Shown here: positions 14,978 to 18,885 of the stretch, piece by piece
How the letters are laid out: every line of letters starts with the position of its first letter
Numbering within the stretch: position 1 is the stretch's first letter
Assembly (NCBI GenBank): GCA_023436175.1
Contig: JAEZKE010000132.1
Coordinates: forward strand, 1 to 18,885
Length of the DNA stretch: 18,885 nt
Source: Methanobacteriota archaeon
Lineage (GTDB): Archaea; Methanobacteriota; Methanobacteria; Methanobacteriales; Methanobacteriaceae
Reading direction: 5' to 3'
The notes under the pieces: model-generated
Told to the model about the DNA's origin: nothing
Seen by the model: the letters and a program-made list of their open reading frames with translations, nothing else
The model's database searches: none
Made by a program: the position numbers and the translations under genes

Positions 14978-15751
14978 ATGAAAATGCGCGAAATAATAGT
15001 AGATTCAGCAAAATATCCGCTATTAAATTTAAAATCACTTTTTTCATTAGGATTTCTAATTTTAATGGGCAGTTTTCTGTTGAGCCAGTACTTTGACTTT
15101 AACGGATTTTTCGGAGGTAAATTAAGTTTTACAGGTGCATTAAGTATTATATTGTTAACTTTTTTGGTTTTAGCCATTACCACCCTTTTAGAATCAGGTT
15201 ATACATTCAGAATTATTGAAAAGAGTTTGATGGGCATTGAAAAACCCCCCAAATTAAATAATTTCTTTTCTATGTTTAAACATGGGATTAATGAAATAAT
15301 TATAGCGATTATATATTTTTTAGTACCACTCATTATTTTCATTATGGTTTTAGATGCGATATTTACTCAAATAAACTTAGGATTACCTTTACTTTCTGAA
15401 AATATTATAATTTTGTTTATAATTCTTTTAATATTCCTCTTATTCATTTCAGATATCTTATTTACAGTAGCAATACCTCACATGGCTTTTAAGGGAGGTT
15501 CATTTAAAGAGGCATTTAGATTCCTTGAAATATTTAAAAAAATCAAGCAAATAGGTCTAAAAAGATTATTGATTGGATACATAATTATAGTTTTAGGATT
15601 AGTGGCAGTTGGATGGCCAATATTAGAAGAAATAATAGAATCAGCAAATATAGTTGGTTTTGTTATTGCAGAACTAATAATCGCCCCTTATATCCTGATA
15701 TTTTATGCAAGATTTATTGCACTCATATACAAATCCCCCTCATCTCATTGA
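14978..15751 (+). CDS. DUF4013-family integral membrane protein
   Basis: A 257-residue very hydrophobic protein with about six transmembrane segments. The N-terminus (AKYPLLNLKSLFSLGFLIL) and the stretch LLESGYTFRIIEKSLMGIEKPP leading to NNFFSMFKHGINEI match DUF4013, a family frequent in methanogens with no known function. A later GGSFKEAFRF segment between membrane spans is also typical. ATG 14978 is followed by a second in-frame ATG at 14984; either may be used, and a weak AAGGATGT ribosome site lies near 14964. It stands alone between a terminator and a gap carrying the operator of the next gene. No function can be given. Confidence 0.7.
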   Translation: MKMREIIVDSAKYPLLNLKSLFSLGFLILMGSFLLSQYFDFNGFFGGKLSFTGALSIILLTFLVLAITTLLESGYTFRIIEKSLMGIEKPPKLNNFFSMFKHGINEIIIAIIYFLVPLIIFIMVLDAIFTQINLGLPLLSENIIILFIILLIFLLFISDILFTVAIPHMAFKGGSFKEAFRFLEIFKKIKQIGLKRLLIGYIIIVLGLVAVGWPILEEIIESANIVGFVIAELIIAPYILIFYARFIALIYKSPSSH

Positions 15752-15871
15752 TACAATACTTCCATTTTTATCAAAAAAATTATCAGAACTATCCAGATCT
15801 AAAAAATAGTTAAGCGTTTGATCAATAGATTTTAATTTTTTACAAATTATTTTAATACCGAAAAACATATA

Positions 15872-15897
15872 TAACAATTGTTATATAACAATTGTTA
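15872..15897 (+). promoter_or_regulatory. 26-bp operator-like palindrome upstream of the trans-sulfuration gene
   Basis: Two copies of AACAATTGTT (15873-15882 centred dyad and 15887-15896) are joined by ATAT, so the site is symmetric and its centre, TTATATAA (15881-15888), looks like a TATA box. The same 26 bp with two substitutions stands before thi4 (18731-18756). A regulator bound here would cover the core promoter, implying repression. The predicted transcript start is near 15911, leaving a leader of about 90 nt. Confidence 0.7.
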
Positions 15898-15934
15898 CTA
15901 TAATTAGGAATAATTACTCATTTTTAAAGTAGCA

Positions 15935-15980
15935 GTTCGTATAGATTGGTTAAACGAACAAAAGATGAGAAACGCGTTTA
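15935..15980 (+). promoter_or_regulatory. Leader of the trans-sulfuration gene with two mutually exclusive short stems
   Basis: GTTCGT (15935-15940) can pair with ACGAAC (15954-15959). The overlapping TAAACG (15951-15956) can instead pair with CGTTTA (15975-15980), just before the GGAGGT ribosome site at 15991-15996. The stems are short, so this is a tentative attenuation-type arrangement. Confidence 0.25.
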
Positions 15981-16001
15981 TACTAAAAATGGAGGTAATG
16001 T

Positions 16002-17135
16002 ATGAAGTTTAATACGAAATCTGTCCATTCGGGAAGGGCACCCTGTCCAGCAACCGGTGCAATTTCTACTCCAATATGGCAGACTTCCAATTTCGTCTTT
16101 GATGACTTAGGGAAACCCAAAGAACATGATTATACCCGTACAAGTAATCCCACAAGAAAAGCGCTGGAAGATGCACTTGCAGCACTTGAAGGAGGTAATG
16201 CAGGATTTGCATTTGCAAGCGGAATGGCCGCAATTACAACAGCAATACACCTCTTGAAAGCAGGTGATCATGTAATAGTTTGTGATGATTGTTATGGTGG
16301 AACTTACAGGCTTTTCTCCGAGATAATGACTAAATTTGGGCTTGAATTCACATTTTTAAGGCTTGACCGCGAAGAAAAAATCTTAGATGCAATCAAACCA
16401 AATACCAAGCTAATATGGACCGAAACCCCATCAAACCCATTACTTAATATTACAGACCTTGAAATGATTTCAAAAATTGCAAAAGAACAGGATATACTTA
16501 CGCTTACAGATAACACGTTTTCAAGCCCTTATTTTTTAAGACCTATTGAATTTGGAATCGATCTTGTACTGCACTCCACAACAAAATATGTAAATGGGCA
16601 CTGTGATGTTATTGGAGGCGCGATAGTTACTACAACAGATAAACTAGCGGAGGATGTCCATTTTCAGCTAAACGGACTTGGAACTGGCGAAGCACCCTTT
16701 GATGCATGGCTTGTTTTAAGAGGACTAAAAACACTACCCCTTAGAATGGAAAAACATGCTGAAAACGCCATGGCTGTTGCAGAATATCTGCAGGATCATC
16801 CAAAAGTCAGTGAAGTATTTTATCCTGGTCTTCCATCCCATAAAGGACATGAAATTGCTAAAAAACAGATGAAAGGGTTTGGAGGAGTGGTATCCTTTAA
16901 AACCGATTCAGATATAGGAACATTTTTAAGAGGCCTCAACCTATTTGCACTCGCTGAATCATTAGGTGGGGCAGATTCACTTGTAGAACACGCAGCAACC
17001 ATGAGCCATGCTTCAATGGGTGAAGAAGGCCGAAAAAACGCGGGAATTAGTGATGATCTGATTAGATTGTCAATTGGTCTTGAAGATACCGATGATCTAA
17101 TTGAAGACATAGATAATGCACTTTCAAATGCGTGA
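16002..17135 (+). CDS. Trans-sulfuration PLP enzyme (cystathionine gamma-synthase / lyase family)
   Basis: A 377-residue Cys/Met-metabolism PLP enzyme acting in the cytosol on cystathionine, homoserine esters or cysteine. Landmarks: YTRTSNPT (44-51, with the Tyr and Arg that bind PLP phosphate of the neighbouring subunit), SGMAA (73-77), TDNTF (169-173, with D170 binding the pyridine N) and HSTTKYVNGH (191-200), where K195 is the Schiff-base lysine. The C-terminal domain has FALAESLGGADSLVEHAATMSHASM and RLSIGLED, standard for the family. Whether it is a gamma-synthase, gamma-lyase or beta-lyase cannot be decided by eye. It has a strong GGAGGT ribosome site five bases before the ATG. The operator at 15872-15897, shared with thi4, and the thiI and thi4 neighbours suggest a role in sulfur supply. 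Confidence 0.9.
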   Translation: MKFNTKSVHSGRAPCPATGAISTPIWQTSNFVFDDLGKPKEHDYTRTSNPTRKALEDALAALEGGNAGFAFASGMAAITTAIHLLKAGDHVIVCDDCYGGTYRLFSEIMTKFGLEFTFLRLDREEKILDAIKPNTKLIWTETPSNPLLNITDLEMISKIAKEQDILTLTDNTFSSPYFLRPIEFGIDLVLHSTTKYVNGHCDVIGGAIVTTTDKLAEDVHFQLNGLGTGEAPFDAWLVLRGLKTLPLRMEKHAENAMAVAEYLQDHPKVSEVFYPGLPSHKGHEIAKKQMKGFGGVVSFKTDSDIGTFLRGLNLFALAESLGGADSLVEHAATMSHASMGEEGRKNAGISDDLIRLSIGLEDTDDLIEDIDNALSNA

Positions 17136-17148
17136 CTCGTTTAAAAAT

Positions 17149-17190
17149 GAAAATTAAAAATTATTTTAATTTTCTAATTTACTTTTTATA
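17149..17190 (+). terminator. Terminator after the trans-sulfuration gene
   Basis: GAAAATTAAAA (17149-17159) and TTTTAATTTTC (17164-17174) form a perfect 11-bp stem with a 4-nt loop, followed by a T-rich stretch. Confidence 0.6.
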
Positions 17191-17441
17191 TTTAAAATTC
17201 CAAATATAAGCCCACTAAAAATAAATTTTAAATTGTTCTTTTAATTTAAACCAGGAACAAATTTTAAATTTCATAAATATCCTTGACTTAAATGGTAGAT
17301 AAATTATTCAATCGTTATATGGGTTAATTTCTTTAAATCAATAATAATTTAAATTATAGATAACCACTTGAAATAACCATATACTGTAAAATAAACATGA
17401 TAAATACAAATATTCAATTATAACAAATTATTTTTTAAATT
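17191..17441. other. Gene-free A/T-rich spacer upstream of thiI
   Basis: With the terminator this makes a gap of 318 nt without a gene. It is extremely A/T-rich with short repeats of AAATTTTAAATT (near 17223 and 17260). Several TATA-like runs are possible and none stands out. The operator seen before the flanking sulfur genes is absent. GGAGGA at 17442-17447 is the thiI ribosome site. Confidence 0.5.
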
Positions 17442-17453
17442 GGAGGAATTATA

Positions 17454-18605
17454 ATGGATTATGATCTCATAATTGTAAGATATGGAGAAATTGGAGTTAA
17501 AAGTCCAAAAGTAAGGCGTAGGTTTGAAAATAAACTCATATCTAATATAAAACGTAAATTAAACTGCAAAATACAGATAAACCAGGGCAGAGTATTTTTA
17601 TATCCTGAAAATTTTGATGAAGCATATGAATCATTAAGTAAAGCAATAGGCATAGTCTCCTTCAGCCCTGTAGTGTCTACAGAAACTGATTTTGACATTA
17701 TTGAAGAAACTATCAACAAATATGTGCAAAATTTAATATCTGAAGGCTTATTTTCCCCAGAAAACACATTTGCAATAAGATGCAGGAGAGTAGGAACACA
17801 CGAATTTTCAAGCCATGAAATGGCAGGGTTCTGTGGTTCAGTGGTGGTTAAAGCTACTGGTGCACCTGTTGACTTAAGTAACCCTGACTTTGAACTCTTT
17901 GTAGAAGTCAGGGATAATAAAACTTATATCTACCATGAAAAGATTCAAGGAATAGGGGGTCTCCCTGTTGGAACCCAGGGTAAAGTGATTGCACTTGTAT
18001 CTGGAGGTATCGACTCGCCAGTTGCAACATTTTTAATGATGAAAAGAGGCGTTGAAGTTATAGTACTCCATTTCAATAACTACCCTTATACTGGAAAATC
18101 CAATGAAAAAGTGCTTAAAATCGTTGCCAAGCTTAACGAGTACTCACCAGACCCCATTAAATTTTACGAAGCAGGATACGGGGAATATCTCAAAAAATGC
18201 ATTGAAGAAGCACCTGTTCGTTTAACATGTGTCCTGTGTAAAAGCGGCATGTATAAAATAGCCGAAGAAATTGCCAGAAAAGAAGGCGCCCTCGCAATCG
18301 TTGATGGGAGCAGTTTAGGACAGGTAGCATCACAGACCCTGCCAAATATACTTGCAACAAGATATCCGACAAGCATGCCTGTTTTAAGTCCTTTAATTGG
18401 GCTTGATAAGATTGAAATTGAAGAGATAGGGAAAAAAATCGGTACCCTCGATATTTCTATACTTCCAGCACAGGGATGTACAGCTGTTCCGCAGTATCCC
18501 GAGACAAATGCAAAACTGGATAAAGTTTTAGAAGTACTTGAAGAAATTAACTTTGACGCAGAAGTTAAAAAGATTGTTTCTTTCATTAAAGCTGGGGAAT
18601 CGTAA
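17454..18605 (+). CDS. thiI: tRNA 4-thiouridine sulfurtransferase ThiI, archaeal type
   Basis: Adenylates U8 of tRNA and inserts sulfur to give 4-thiouridine; in bacteria also linked to thiazole synthesis. The 383-residue protein has an N-terminal ferredoxin-like region (residues 1-60), a THUMP domain (about 60-165) and a PP-loop ATPase domain with SGGIDSP (183-189). There is no rhodanese domain. Instead it has CVLC (C259, C262) and a third cysteine, C342 in PAQGCTAVPQYPET. This is the arrangement described for methanogen ThiI (Methanococcus maripaludis), where the CxxC pair is needed for sulfur transfer and sulfide can be the donor. The start is set by GGAGGA, six bases before the ATG. It lies between the trans-sulfuration gene and thi4, all on the same strand, with separate promoters. 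Confidence 0.94.
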   Translation: MDYDLIIVRYGEIGVKSPKVRRRFENKLISNIKRKLNCKIQINQGRVFLYPENFDEAYESLSKAIGIVSFSPVVSTETDFDIIEETINKYVQNLISEGLFSPENTFAIRCRRVGTHEFSSHEMAGFCGSVVVKATGAPVDLSNPDFELFVEVRDNKTYIYHEKIQGIGGLPVGTQGKVIALVSGGIDSPVATFLMMKRGVEVIVLHFNNYPYTGKSNEKVLKIVAKLNEYSPDPIKFYEAGYGEYLKKCIEEAPVRLTCVLCKSGMYKIAEEIARKEGALAIVDGSSLGQVASQTLPNILATRYPTSMPVLSPLIGLDKIEIEEIGKKIGTLDISILPAQGCTAVPQYPETNAKLDKVLEVLEEINFDAEVKKIVSFIKAGES

Positions 18606-18633
18606 ATATAAAAATATAATTACATCTCCTTAA

Positions 18634-18657
18634 CTTTTATTTTTGGTATCTTTTTTT
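18634..18657 (+). terminator. T-rich terminator after thiI
   Basis: Runs of four, five and seven T lie within about 25 nt, starting some 28 nt after the thiI stop and ahead of the thi4 promoter. Confidence 0.5.
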
Positions 18658-18730
18658 AAATATTCTTGTTACATAAATCCATTAGATTATCTATTTTTAA
18701 GTTACAGCCCCTGTGCACAATACTTATATG

Positions 18731-18756
18731 TAACGATTGTTATATAACTATTGTTA
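18731..18756 (+). promoter_or_regulatory. 26-bp operator-like site upstream of thi4
   Basis: AACGATTGTT, then ATAT, then AACTATTGTT: the same layout as 15872-15897, with A to G and A to T changes at the same position of each half. The central TTATATAA (18740-18747) is at TATA distance from a start near 18770, just before the ATG at 18779, so a bound protein would block the promoter. Confidence 0.7.
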
Positions 18757-18778
18757 AGAAAAAATGGGGATATTAAAA

Positions 18779-18885
18779 ATGGAAATATTTTCAAAAATAT
18801 CTGAAAAAGACGTAACAAAGGCAATTGTAGAAGGATTTGCCGAAGAATTTATAGACTACATTGAAAGTGACGTAATCATCGTTGG
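18779..18885 (+). CDS. thi4: Thiamine thiazole synthase Thi4 / ribose 1,5-bisphosphate isomerase-like, N-terminal part (3' end outside window)
   Basis: Only the first 35 codons are inside the window. They read as a short charged helix with DVTKAIVEGF, then DYIESDVIIVG, which is the way archaeal Thi4 proteins begin: a helix followed by the first strand of an NAD/FAD-type Rossmann fold (VIIVG, normally continuing GAGPSGL). Thi4 makes the adenylated thiazole moiety of thiamine from NAD and glycine; methanogen Thi4 typically uses free sulfide. Position next to thiI, the other sulfur-transfer gene, supports the call. The ATG at 18779 has a weak GGGGA about 9 nt before it. The active-site Cys/His that decides between suicidal and catalytic sulfur transfer is beyond the edge. 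Confidence 0.72.
   Translation, partial: MEIFSKISEKDVTKAIVEGFAEEFIDYIESDVIIV

Noticed and set aside
17308..17326. Weak resemblance of the thiI upstream region (ATCGTTATATGGG) to the 26-bp operator
   Set aside because: Only a core of about seven A/T-rich bases agrees and there is no dyad. It is not a convincing third site.

Overview
The window is AT-rich archaeal chromosome, most likely from a Methanobacterium-like methanogen (order Methanobacteriales). The evidence is an archaeal topoisomerase VI A subunit, an archaeal-type GAPDH with a C141 active site, a rhodanese-free ThiI with the archaeal cysteine pattern, a Thi4-type thiazole synthase, a DUF4013 membrane protein, a stand-alone MJ1494-like AAA ATPase, TATA boxes about 26 nt ahead of inferred transcript starts, and T-rich terminators. 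All supported genes are on the + strand. There is no rRNA, tRNA, insertion sequence or CRISPR array that I can support.

Layout. 1-348 is the 3' end of top6A. 349-880 is a dense array of short perfect hairpins, nearly all with 3-nt loops, ending in T-tracts. moaA follows (1014-1943). An HxlB-like SIS gene and gap (2255-3804) overlap by ATGA. A second, shorter copy of the hairpin element lies between two terminators at 3796-4006. Positions 4111-10039 hold a run of envelope genes: a UbiA-family enzyme resembling polyprenyl-phosphate phosphoribosyltransferase (DPPR synthase), a GT-C-like membrane glycosyltransferase, a PHP phosphoesterase, an LPG-synthase-TM/flippase-like protein and a second GT-C-like membrane protein. 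Next come a DUF362 protein, an SplB-like radical SAM protein next to endonuclease IV, the AAA ATPase, and a DUF4013 membrane protein. The last part is sulfur metabolism: a trans-sulfuration PLP enzyme, thiI and the start of thi4.

How the genes may work together. The 4111-10039 genes can be read as a lipid-linked pentose route: UbiA puts phosphoribose on a polyprenyl phosphate, the PHP protein removes the phosphate, the flippase-like protein moves the lipid-sugar, and two GT-C enzymes transfer the sugar outside the cell. This parallels mycobacterial decaprenyl-phosphoryl-arabinose synthesis but is inferred from families and order only. In the sulfur region the trans-sulfuration gene and thi4 share a near-identical 26-bp operator-like site whose centre is a TATA box, suggesting one regulator.

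The three strongest leads are the modular triloop-hairpin element (two copies, with compensatory change between units), the shared 26-bp operator, and the candidate polyprenyl-phospho-pentose cluster.
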